A DNA stretch of 5,818 bases from the NCBI GenBank assembly GCA_002373715.1, contig DFLI01000106.1, positions 1 through 5,818 on the forward strand, in the 5' to 3' direction. This DNA comes from Bacteroidales bacterium UBA3623. GTDB lineage: Bacteria; Bacteroidota; Bacteroidia; Bacteroidales; UBA932. Below are positions 1 to 5,818 of the stretch, in pieces; position 1 is the stretch's first letter; each line of letters begins with the position of its first letter. The notes beneath the pieces were generated by a model. The model made no database searches. It was not told where the DNA came from and was given only the letters and a program-made list of their open reading frames with translations. Made by a program: the position numbers and the translations under genes.

Positions 1-14
1 CATAGAACAACTCC

Positions 15-28
15 ATCTTTACAAAGAT
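15..28. repeat. Short inverted repeat overlapping the left-edge promoter box
   Basis: The sequence ATCTTTACAAAGAT consists of perfect 6-bp arms (ATCTTT and AAAGAT) around a 2-bp centre. The left-edge TATCTTTG box overlaps one arm and the centre. It could be an operator for a dimeric regulator, but a motif this short and AT-rich may be chance. Confidence 0.3.
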
Positions 29-29
29 A
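22..29 (-). promoter_or_regulatory. -7 promoter box (TATCTTTG) before a gene beginning at the left edge
   Basis: The minus strand has a perfect TATCTTTG box just after the M28 peptidase stop. It ends 18 nt before an ATG at positions 3-1, which may start the next gene on this strand. A GGAG-like sequence lies between. Only the one codon is visible, so no coding feature is claimed. The box overlaps a short palindrome (15-28). No -33 TTG lies at normal spacing. Confidence 0.5.
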
Positions 30-40
30 AGAAAAAACAA

Positions 41-1597
41 TTAATCCTTCCCGTTCGTCAGCGACAGTCCCACGCTGAACACCAGATTCACGTTGGCCAG
101 AGTGCCGGAAAGGTCCCAGTCTTCCTTGTATTCATCGGAAGGTTTGTGGTACCATACGGGCATAGGGTACTTGTTGGGCCTGGACGGATCTACAGGCTGA
201 AGGCCGTTCTCCCACACCACGGCGGGAACACCCTTTTTCACAAAGTTATAATGGTCTGAACGGAAGAACCAACCGTCGGAATTGTCGGAGTCAAAGAAGA
301 TGGTGCGCCCCTGCGCTGCGGCCGCGGCAATAAAATAGGGCGACAGCGGGCTTTCCTCGGCCCCCAGGAGCACCAGATCATGCGTGAGCTGGGCCGGGCC
401 GATGCTTTCGAAATTGAGGCAGGCCACCGTCTTCTCCATGGGAATAACAGGATGGGCGCAGTAGTATTCCGAGCCAAAGAGGCCGCTTTCTTCGGAGGAG
501 GGGAAAAGGAAAACAATACTTCTTCGGGGACGGGGAAGCTGCATGAACTTTTTGATACATAGGAGCAATCCAGCCATGGCGGAGGCATTGTCGGACGCAC
601 CGTTGTAGATGGCGTCGCCAGTCTCGTCAGGCGTGCCTATCCCCAGGTGGTCCCAGTGGGCGCTCATGACCACGGCCTTATCGCCGGACGTGCCGCGCAG
701 GATGCCACCCACGTTGCGGGTTTCCTGCAGGGTGTAGGAAACCTTCATCTTGATGTCTCCTTTCACCTTCAGGGAGAAGGACTTGAAGCCAGGTTTTTTG
801 GCATCGGAAAGAGCCTTGTCCATATCCATTCCGGCAGCGTTGAAAAGCTTACGGGCGCCTTCTTCGCGAAGCCAGCCTTTCACGGCCAGCTCATCGGCAT
901 TCTGCGTTTCTGGATTGTAGATGGCCAGGTTGTCTTCCATGTGGCCGTTCACGCATACGTGCCAGCCGTAGCTGGCGGCTTCCGTGTTGTGCAGCACCAG
1001 GCAGCCCGCCGCGCCCCGGCGCTTGGCTTCCTCAAACTTGTACAGCCATCGGCCATAATACGTCATGTTGCGGCCGCGGAAGAGGGAGGCGTCGTAGTAG
1101 CCGGGGTCGTTCACCATGGCTATCACTATCTTGCCCTTTACGTCAATGTCCTTGTAATCGTCCCAGCCGTACTCCGGCGCGCTGATGCCAAAACCGCAGA
1201 ACACATACTCTGCCTTGGGAATATCTATCTTGTCCGTTGCCCGGGCCGTCCAGGGCACTACATCATCCGGGTACTTGAGCACTGCCCTTTTCTTGCCCTT
1301 TGCCGTGAGTTGTCCTCCCACCGGCTGGGACGTAACGGCTATCATCTGGAAGGGCTGGAACCAGCTGCCGTCAAAGACGGGTTCCAGGCCCAGGGACTTC
1401 AGTTCGGAAGCCAGGTAGTTAATGGTTTTGGTCTCGTATTCGGTCATGGGCTTCCGGCCGCCGAACTCGTCGGACGCAATGGTTTTAATCCATTGACGCA
1501 GCTGAACTTCGTCTTCGACGGGCGTCTGTGCCTGGGCCTGGTTATTACACAAGAGGATACCCCCCAGGGCTAAAAACAGTGTTATACGACTCTTCAT
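41..1597 (-). CDS. Secreted M28 family zinc aminopeptidase with PA-domain insert
   Basis: This 518-residue exported metallopeptidase probably removes N-terminal residues from peptides in the periplasm or outside the cell. An N-terminal signal peptide is visible: basic MKSR, a hydrophobic stretch to about residue 17, and an AQA site at 21-23. A PA-like insert covers roughly residues 125-260 and contains the FCGFGI and KGKIVIAMV motifs. The M28 catalytic domain follows. Its expected metal and catalytic residues are H314 and D316 (SAHWDHLG), D336 (GASDNASA), E369/E370 (SSEESGLFG) and H485 (WYHKPSDE); a family-typical SDH motif has H448. The fourth metal ligand, usually Asp, appears to be E397 (NFESIG). 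The ATG start is chosen because it opens directly on the signal peptide. The leader is A-rich with no Shine-Dalgarno sequence, as is usual in Bacteroidota. The gene lies 41 nt after comF, with a near-consensus -7 box between. Family assignment is firm; the substrate is unknown. Confidence 0.93.
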   Translation of the reverse strand: MKSRITLFLALGGILLCNNQAQAQTPVEDEVQLRQWIKTIASDEFGGRKPMTEYETKTINYLASELKSLGLEPVFDGSWFQPFQMIAVTSQPVGGQLTAKGKKRAVLKYPDDVVPWTARATDKIDIPKAEYVFCGFGISAPEYGWDDYKDIDVKGKIVIAMVNDPGYYDASLFRGRNMTYYGRWLYKFEEAKRRGAAGCLVLHNTEAASYGWHVCVNGHMEDNLAIYNPETQNADELAVKGWLREEGARKLFNAAGMDMDKALSDAKKPGFKSFSLKVKGDIKMKVSYTLQETRNVGGILRGTSGDKAVVMSAHWDHLGIGTPDETGDAIYNGASDNASAMAGLLLCIKKFMQLPRPRRSIVFLFPSSEESGLFGSEYYCAHPVIPMEKTVACLNFESIGPAQLTHDLVLLGAEESPLSPYFIAAAAAQGRTIFFDSDNSDGWFFRSDHYNFVKKGVPAVVWENGLQPVDPSRPNKYPMPVWYHKPSDEYKEDWDLSGTLANVNLVFSVGLSLTNGKD

Positions 1598-1616
1598 GTG
1601 GTTTTGTTTGATTCTA

Positions 1617-1624
1617 CGAAGATA
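1617..1624 (-). promoter_or_regulatory. Near-consensus -7 promoter box (TATCTTCG) for the M28 peptidase gene
   Basis: The minus strand reads TATCTTCG, one mismatch from TAnnTTTG, in the 41-nt gap between comF and the peptidase gene. It ends 19 nt before the peptidase ATG. No -33 TTG is present at normal spacing. It could instead be chance in an AT-rich gap, with the peptidase read through from comF. Confidence 0.42.
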
Positions 1625-1638
1625 AGGAATTTTTACAA

Positions 1639-2352
1639 CTAGGCCTGTACCACGGAGAGGGTGGCAATGGAGATGCGGACGGAAGGGCCCAGGGCGCGGC
1701 GGACCACACGGTGGCAGGCGGCCAGCGTGGCGCCGGTGGTAAAAGTGTCATCCACCAGCAGCACGTGGCGGGCCTCCACGGGCCGACGCACGGAAAAGAC
1801 GGTGGCCACGTTGCGCTCCCTTTCTTCGGCCGATAACGAGGTCTGGCTGCGGGTGCGGCGCACCCGGGAGAGCACGTCCGTGCAAAGGCGCGCGCCCAGC
1901 TCCCGGGCCAGCTGGGAGGCAATCACCTGCGCCTGGTTGTAGCCGCGGCGCCACTTGCGAAGCCAGTGAAGGGGGACGGGGATAACCACGTCCACATCGG
2001 CAAACTGGGGCGCGGCAGCCAGGTATCGGCCCAACTGGGCGGCAAAATACCGCCCTGCCCGGATGTTCCGGTGGTACTTGAGTTCCCGGGGGATGGCTTT
2101 GTAGGGGTTTTCGTGGTGATAGAAAAGGAGGGCGGCGGCGTAAGCGTAATCCAGATGCTCACCTGCTTCCCGACGGCGCTCCAGTAAGGCGTTGAATTCG
2201 TCTGCCATGGGGTTGTGGGCCTGTTCCCAATAATAGGTAAGGGGTACATCGGCCGCACACCAGATGCACAGATGCTTTTCCTGGACACCCAACGAATTGC
2301 CGCACACCAGACAGGTGCGCGGCATAGCCAAATCTGCAAGGGCCTTCCACAT
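1639..2352 (-). CDS. comF: ComF family protein (zinc finger plus phosphoribosyltransferase-like domain)
   Basis: This 237-residue ComF-family protein, counted from the ATG at 2352, has the usual family layout and length. An N-terminal C4 zinc finger has C14, C17, C29 and C32 (CLVC and CIWC pairs). A central region carries LKYHRN near residue 94 and PVPLHWLRKWRRGYNQ at about 125-140. The C-terminal PRPP-binding signature VLLVDDTFTTGATL sits near residues 197-210. ComF is required for DNA uptake in competent bacteria; many non-competent Bacteroidota also carry it, so a role in transformation here is inference. A GTG at 2389-2391 would add 13 residues but overlap the upstream gene by 31 nt. The ATG lies 8 nt after that gene's stop and starts close to the conserved PRTCLVCG finger, so it is preferred. 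Only a distant GGAG (2366-2369) resembles a ribosome binding site. It is probably cotranscribed with the 81-residue gene upstream. Confidence 0.92.
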   Translation of the reverse strand: MWKALADLAMPRTCLVCGNSLGVQEKHLCIWCAADVPLTYYWEQAHNPMADEFNALLERRREAGEHLDYAYAAALLFYHHENPYKAIPRELKYHRNIRAGRYFAAQLGRYLAAAPQFADVDVVIPVPLHWLRKWRRGYNQAQVIASQLARELGARLCTDVLSRVRRTRSQTSLSAEERERNVATVFSVRRPVEARHVLLVDDTFTTGATLAACHRVVRRALGPSVRISIATLSVVQA

Positions 2353-2360
2353 GGGAAGGA

Positions 2361-2606
2361 CTAGTCTCCGTAGGGATTCTGCTCTTTCCACTCACGGAGT
2401 TCGTCTCCGTGGGCCACTACACAGTGTTTGTAGATAGACTCTTTGCGCTCTGTTTCCAGGCCATTCCACCAAACGGTGCACGCAGGGTACTGGGCCAGGG
2501 ATTCATCGGCCTTGGGGTTTGCTTTCTTAAGACCCTTGAGGGCAATGCGCTCTTTCTCGCTAACGGGGAGAGAAGACCACCAGATTTCCAGATCTACGTT
2601 TTCCAT
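2361..2606 (-). CDS. Small conserved-looking protein of unknown function with tandem WWxxL motifs
   Basis: This is an 81-residue soluble protein whose function I do not recognise. It has no signal peptide and no membrane segment and is rich in Trp, Glu and Lys. Two gapless 14-residue segments resemble each other: residues 8-21 (IWWSSLPVSEKERI) and 45-58 (VWWNGLETERKESI). They share WW, L, KE and the final Ile, with similar residues elsewhere. Another Trp is at 73. C43, H61, C62 and H66 could bind a metal, but that is speculation. It resembles short unannotated proteins I associate with Bacteroidales genomes, which is recollection, not a search. It is likely a real gene: it has an ATG start, a TATCTTTG box 16 nt upstream, an AAGGA-like sequence before the start, and a downstream comF beginning 8 nt after its stop. 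It may work with ComF or merely share its promoter. Confidence 0.8.
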   Translation of the reverse strand: MENVDLEIWWSSLPVSEKERIALKGLKKANPKADESLAQYPACTVWWNGLETERKESIYKHCVVAHGDELREWKEQNPYGD

Positions 2607-2622
2607 ATCGTGTCCTTTTTTG

Positions 2623-2630
2623 CAAAGATA
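2623..2630 (-). promoter_or_regulatory. Bacteroidota-type -7 promoter box (TATCTTTG) for the 81-residue gene and comF
   Basis: The minus strand reads TATCTTTG, a perfect match to the Bacteroidota -7 consensus TAnnTTTG. It lies in the 30-nt gap after the fabG stop and ends 16 nt before the ATG of the 81-residue gene. No TTG is found at the usual distance (about 19-21 nt) upstream; the nearest is 10 nt upstream. AAGGA follows the box as a possible ribosome binding site. Activity is inferred from the motif and its position. Confidence 0.6.
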
Positions 2631-2636
2631 GGAAAA

Positions 2637-3383
2637 TTAGCAATACATGCCGCCGTTCACTGCGATAACCTGACCGGAAACATAGGAAGATAGGTCTGAA
2701 CCCAGATAGAGGGCGGTGTTGGCAATTTCCTCTACGGTGGCGCCGCGCTTGAGCGGAATAAGTTTGATGAATTCGTCCTTCACGGCCTGGGGCAGCACCT
2801 CGGTCATTTCCGTGATCACGTAACCGGGGGCAATGGCGTTGGCACGGATGCCGCGGGGGCCCATCTCCTTGGCCACACTCTTAGCCATGGCAATGAGGCC
2901 GGCCTTGGAGGCGGAGTAGTTCACCTGACCGGGGTTGCCGGTCTGACCGGCGATGGAGGCCATATTAATGATACTGCCGCTCTTCTGACGGGCCATGATG
3001 GGCACCACGGCGTGCAGGAAGTTAAAGGCCGATTTCATATTCACGGCGATGACGGCGTCCCACTGGGACTCTGCCATGCGCATCACCAGACCGTCCTTGG
3101 TAATGCCGGCGTTGTTTACCAGAATATCTATGCGGCCGAATTCCTTTTCAATCTCGGCCACAACGGCTTGCGTCTCTTCGAAGTTGGCGGCATTGGAGGC
3201 ATAGGCCTTCACCTTGTGGCCGAAGGCGGCAATCTCCTTCACCGTTTCCTCGGCGGCTTCGTTAATCACAAGGTCGGTGAAGGCGACATCGGCCCCTTCC
3301 GAGGCAAACTTAAGCGCAATGGCCTTACCGATTCCGCGTGCTGCGCCCGTAATGAGCGCTACTTTTCCGTCTAAAAGTCCCAT
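2637..3383 (-). CDS. fabG: 3-oxoacyl-[acyl-carrier-protein] reductase (SDR family)
   Basis: This 248-residue short-chain dehydrogenase/reductase is the usual FabG length. It should reduce 3-oxoacyl-ACP to 3-hydroxyacyl-ACP in the cytoplasmic type II fatty-acid elongation cycle. Numbered from the ATG at 3383, it shows the Rossmann glycine motif TGAARGIG (12-19), NNAG (90-93), and the catalytic Asn115 (VNMKSAF), Ser143 (NMASIAG), Tyr156 and Lys160 (YSASK). The C-terminus is VNGGMYC, and SGQVIAVNGG is typical of FabG. A TTG at 3402-3404 would add seven residues and overlap nhaA. The ATG is one base after the nhaA TAA, has GGAAG 7 nt before it, and starts at the conserved GLLDGKVALITG, so it is chosen. 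Asp37 at the end of beta-2 is a residue that favours NADH in classical SDRs. It is the last gene of the ahcY-nhaA-fabG run. Another SDR activity is possible, but FabG fits best. Confidence 0.93.
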   Translation of the reverse strand: MGLLDGKVALITGAARGIGKAIALKFASEGADVAFTDLVINEAAEETVKEIAAFGHKVKAYASNAANFEETQAVVAEIEKEFGRIDILVNNAGITKDGLVMRMAESQWDAVIAVNMKSAFNFLHAVVPIMARQKSGSIINMASIAGQTGNPGQVNYSASKAGLIAMAKSVAKEMGPRGIRANAIAPGYVITEMTEVLPQAVKDEFIKLIPLKRGATVEEIANTALYLGSDLSSYVSGQVIAVNGGMYC

Positions 3384-3384
3384 A

Positions 3385-4806
3385 TTAATACTTCCGTTTT
3401 TCAATCTTTGACACTATTGAGATGAGTACCGAGCCCAGCAGGCCGGCGGTGAGGGAACCCAGCAGGATGGCAATCTTACCGGCATCCCGCAGGTGTTGGG
3501 TTACAGCCGGGTCTATGCCGGGACCGGCGAAGGACAAGGTGTCCACAAAAATACTCATGGTGAAGCCGATACCGCCCAGGCAGGCCACGGCAAAGAGCAT
3601 GGGCCAGGAGGAGCGGGAAGGCATGACGCCCACCTTGCACTTGATAGCCAGCCAGGAGGCCAGGGTGATGCCCAGCGGCTTGCCCAGCACCAGACCCAGG
3701 AAGATACCCAGGCCCACGCTGCCCAGCACAGGGTCTATGGCCTTGAAGATGTTAAAATACGAAAGATCCGTGATTTCTACACCGGCATTGGCCAGGGCGA
3801 AGATGGGCATGATGGCAAAGTTTACGATGGGGTTAAGCTTGTGCTCCAGCCGATAGGACGGCGGAATGGTTTTCTTGGTAAGGCTGCTCAGGCGACGGAG
3901 GTAGTAACGCTCGGGACCGTTGGGGAAGTCCTCGTTGGAGTGCACCTGCTCGGCTTCCACCAGACCTTCATACAGAATCTTGGCGCGGCGGTGGAACTTA
4001 GCCTTGTTGTAGCGGGCATCCATGGGGATAAGCATAGCCATTACAACGCCGGACATGGTTGCGTGAATGCCGCTGTAGTAGAACAGCACCCATACAATGA
4101 TGGCCGGGATGAAATAATAAACCAGACGTTTTTCTCCCAGTTTCTTCATGAGTGCCACAAACATAATGACCACAATGGCAATGGCCAGCAGCGGCAGGTT
4201 AATACTGCCGCCGTAGAAGATGGCTACCACCAGGATGGCAATGAGGTCGTCGGCAATGGCCAGGGCCGTAAGGAACACCTTGAGAGAAACAGGCACCTTA
4301 TCTCCCAAAATGGAGAGAATACCTACTGCGAAAGCAATATCTGTGGCCGTAGGAATACCCCAACCGGAGGAGGCCACAGTGCCGTGGTTCACCAGGGCGT
4401 AAATGAGGGCGGGCATGATGACACCGCCGAAGGCTGCAATTACGGGCAGGATGGCCTTCTTGAAGGAAGAAAGTTCTCCGCACACCACCTCACGTTTGAT
4501 TTCCAGACCCACCGTGAAGAAGAAAATCACCATGAGAATGTCGTTGATGAACTTCTCCATGGTCATATCCCGGGGGAAGAACCAGTCTACCAGACCGTCG
4601 GGAGAGGCCACGTGGATGGTGAGTTCCGTATGCAGGAAACTGTGATAAAGGTCTTTGGTAAAGGGAAGGTTGGCCAGCAGCATGGCCAGGGCCACGCAGA
4701 CCAGCAAAATAACCCCGTTGGCCCAGGGCTGCTTTCTGAAGCTGTCTTGTGAAATCTTGAAGTTGCGAACTTCCTTATTCCACCAATAAATAGGAATTAA
4801 TGCCAT
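3385..4806 (-). CDS. nhaA: Na+/H+ antiporter NhaA
   Basis: This 473-residue inner-membrane antiporter exports Na+ (or Li+) in exchange for H+ and so serves sodium tolerance and pH homeostasis. About twelve hydrophobic segments are visible. The TM2 motif FFFTVGLEIKRE is at about 95-106. TM4 has PTATDIAFA with D156, the counterpart of E. coli D133. TM5 has ALAIADD with D186/D187, matching the ion-binding D163/D164. TM10 has GKPLGI with K376, matching K300. TM11 has GGIGFTMSIF. All key residues are therefore present. It is about 85 residues longer than the 388-residue E. coli protein, partly through a hydrophilic loop (about 262-325) between TM8 and TM9 and a charged N-terminal extension. The ATG lies 2 nt after the ahcY stop and the gene's TAA is one base before the fabG ATG, so translation is probably coupled. 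Confidence 0.95.
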   Translation of the reverse strand: MALIPIYWWNKEVRNFKISQDSFRKQPWANGVILLVCVALAMLLANLPFTKDLYHSFLHTELTIHVASPDGLVDWFFPRDMTMEKFINDILMVIFFFTVGLEIKREVVCGELSSFKKAILPVIAAFGGVIMPALIYALVNHGTVASSGWGIPTATDIAFAVGILSILGDKVPVSLKVFLTALAIADDLIAILVVAIFYGGSINLPLLAIAIVVIMFVALMKKLGEKRLVYYFIPAIIVWVLFYYSGIHATMSGVVMAMLIPMDARYNKAKFHRRAKILYEGLVEAEQVHSNEDFPNGPERYYLRRLSSLTKKTIPPSYRLEHKLNPIVNFAIMPIFALANAGVEITDLSYFNIFKAIDPVLGSVGLGIFLGLVLGKPLGITLASWLAIKCKVGVMPSRSSWPMLFAVACLGGIGFTMSIFVDTLSFAGPGIDPAVTQHLRDAGKIAILLGSLTAGLLGSVLISIVSKIEKRKY

Positions 4807-4808
4807 TG

Positions 4809-5818
4809 TTATCCGTATATATACTTATGCTGTTCCGGGGTGAGAGTGTCAATTTGTACACCCCAATCTTTCAGTTTGCGGCGGGCTACTTCCTGGTCCA
4901 CCTGGGCGGGGACGTTATTGAGTTTCCGGGTAAGTTTTCCCTTGCTGTCCACCAGGTAACGGGCGCTCAGGGCCTGGATGGCGAAAGACATGTCCATAAT
5001 CTCGGCGGGATGTCCGTCTCCGGCGGCCAGGTTTACCAATCGGCCCTCTGCGATGATGTAGATGGTTTTTCCATTCTCCAACTTATAGGCCTCAATGTTG
5101 TTGCGGGCAGGCTGGTGACTCACGGCCATGGCCTTGAGTTTGGCAACGGCCACCTCCACGTCAAAGTGACCGGCGTTGCAGCAAATGGCGCCGTCCTTCA
5201 TCTGCAGGAAATCTTCCGGGCCGATGACGTCCTCGCAGCCCGTGACGGTGACAAAGATGTCTCCCCGGGCGGCCGCCTGGCGCATGGGCATTACCTTGAA
5301 GCCGTCCATCACGGCCTCCATGGCCTTCACAGGGTCCACCTCGGTCACGATGACCTCGGCCCCCAAGCCTTTGGCGCGCATGGCTACGCCCTTGCCGCAC
5401 CAGCCGTAACCGGCCACCACCACGTCCTTGCCGGCCACAATGAGGTTGGTGGTGCGGTTAATACCGTCCCACACGCTCTGGCCCGTACCGTAGCGGTTGT
5501 CAAACAGGTGCTTGCAGTCTGCGTCGTTTACCAGCATCATGGGGAACTGCAGCTTGCCCGCTGCGTCCATGGCCTTCAGGCGCAGGATACCGGTGGTGGT
5601 TTCCTCGCAGCCGCCAATAACGTTGGGGATAAGCTGCGGGAATTCGTTATGCAGGGTGGTTACCAGGTCTCCCCCGTCGTCAATGATAACGTTGGGGCCC
5701 ACCTCCAACACACGGCGGATGTCTTCGAAATACTCTTTTTCGTTGCAGCCGTGGATGGCGAAGACATTAAGGCCTTCGTGCACCAGGGCGGCCGCTACGT
5801 CGTCCTGGGTGCTCAGCG
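4809..5818 (-). CDS. ahcY: S-adenosylhomocysteine hydrolase (adenosylhomocysteinase), 5' end cut by window edge
   Basis: AhcY reversibly splits S-adenosylhomocysteine into homocysteine and adenosine, relieving product inhibition of methyltransferases and feeding the activated-methyl cycle in the cytoplasm. The C-terminal 335 residues are visible; the frame runs off the right edge, so the start lies outside. In visible-fragment numbering: LSTQDD (1-6), DDGGD (46-50), EETTTG (71-76), the catalytic region NDADCKHLFDN with K102 and D106, the NAD-binding GYGWCGKG (136-143) followed by TEVDP with E159, NAGHFD with H217, and NLAAGDGHP ending at 270. The NPLSTQDD-like opening, GYGWCGKG and the short C-terminus (ending HKYIYG, with no PDHYRY tail) mark the shorter type known from archaea and Thermotoga rather than the long type. 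It heads the visible part of a tight operon with nhaA. An internal GTG at 5781-5783 is not the start, because homology continues upstream of it. Confidence 0.96.
   Translation of the reverse strand, partial: LSTQDDVAAALVHEGLNVFAIHGCNEKEYFEDIRRVLEVGPNVIIDDGGDLVTTLHNEFPQLIPNVIGGCEETTTGILRLKAMDAAGKLQFPMMLVNDADCKHLFDNRYGTGQSVWDGINRTTNLIVAGKDVVVAGYGWCGKGVAMRAKGLGAEVIVTEVDPVKAMEAVMDGFKVMPMRQAAARGDIFVTVTGCEDVIGPEDFLQMKDGAICCNAGHFDVEVAVAKLKAMAVSHQPARNNIEAYKLENGKTIYIIAEGRLVNLAAGDGHPAEIMDMSFAIQALSARYLVDSKGKLTRKLNNVPAQVDQEVARRKLKDWGVQIDTLTPEQHKYIYG

Noticed and set aside
30..60. T-run after the M28 peptidase stop as an intrinsic terminator.
   Set aside because: No stable GC-rich hairpin precedes the T-run on the minus strand; only 3-bp complementarity is visible.
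647..1573. A 308-codon open frame on the plus strand opposite the M28 peptidase gene.
   Set aside because: It shows no family motif and no promoter. It is explained by codon bias of the true peptidase gene on the minus strand.
1547..1597. Lipoprotein signal in the M28 peptidase, because of Cys17 in ILLC.
   Set aside because: The residue before Cys is Leu, whereas a lipobox needs a small residue there. An AQA signal peptidase I site at 21-23 fits better.
2353..2391. Upstream GTG start for comF (2389-2391), adding 13 residues.
   Set aside because: It would overlap the preceding gene by 31 nt and adds residues before the conserved family N-terminus. The ATG at 2350-2352 is better placed.
3384..3404. 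Upstream TTG start for fabG (3402-3404), adding seven residues.
   Set aside because: It uses a rarer start codon and overlaps nhaA. The ATG at 3381-3383 has a GGAAG upstream and gives the usual family length.
3493..4752. A 419-codon open frame on the plus strand opposite nhaA.
   Set aside because: Its product is rich in His, Gln and Gly with no recognisable motif or membrane pattern. The minus strand here encodes a complete NhaA with all key residues, so this is an antisense shadow.
318..5795. Four copies of the octamer GCGGCCGC (318-325, 1070-1077, 5269-5276, 5788-5795).
   Set aside because: All lie inside coding sequence of a GC-rich genome, and at least three coincide with runs of alanine codons. 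No spacing or orientation pattern suggests a functional repeat.
1..5818. A defence, phage, mobile or CRISPR system.
   Set aside because: All six genes are identified as housekeeping or envelope families except one small unknown protein. There are no transposase or integrase motifs, no direct-repeat arrays and no tRNA-associated junctions.

Overview
The window looks like chromosomal, housekeeping DNA from a member of the Bacteroidota, most likely a Bacteroidales gut-type bacterium. Three things point that way: the style of the proteins (a secreted M28 peptidase with a PA insert, a long NhaA, and a FabG with an Asp at the end of strand beta-2); the scarcity of strong Shine-Dalgarno sequences; and gene boundaries carrying the Bacteroidota -7 promoter box TAnnTTTG. 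The genus cannot be named from this sequence.

All six genes lie on the minus strand, so transcription runs from the right edge to the left. First come ahcY (S-adenosylhomocysteine hydrolase, cut by the right edge), nhaA (Na+/H+ antiporter) and fabG (3-oxoacyl-ACP reductase). They are separated by only 2 nt and 1 nt and almost certainly form one operon. A second unit follows, behind its own TATCTTTG box: an 81-residue protein of unknown function and a ComF-type phosphoribosyltransferase-like protein. A secreted M28 zinc peptidase comes next, behind a near-consensus box (TATCTTCG). At the left edge a further TATCTTTG box and an ATG at positions 3..1 suggest the start of another gene outside the window.

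The genes cover the activated-methyl cycle (AhcY), sodium/pH homeostasis (NhaA), fatty-acid synthesis (FabG), DNA uptake or nucleotide-related functions (ComF), and peptide digestion in the cell envelope (M28). No established pathway links ahcY, nhaA and fabG, so the tight packing may reflect shared expression only.

I see no mobile element, CRISPR array, phage gene, tRNA or rRNA, and no sign of a novel multi-gene system. No gene-free stretch exceeds about 41 bases. The least explained item is the 81-residue protein, which carries an internal, gapless duplication of a WWxxL motif.
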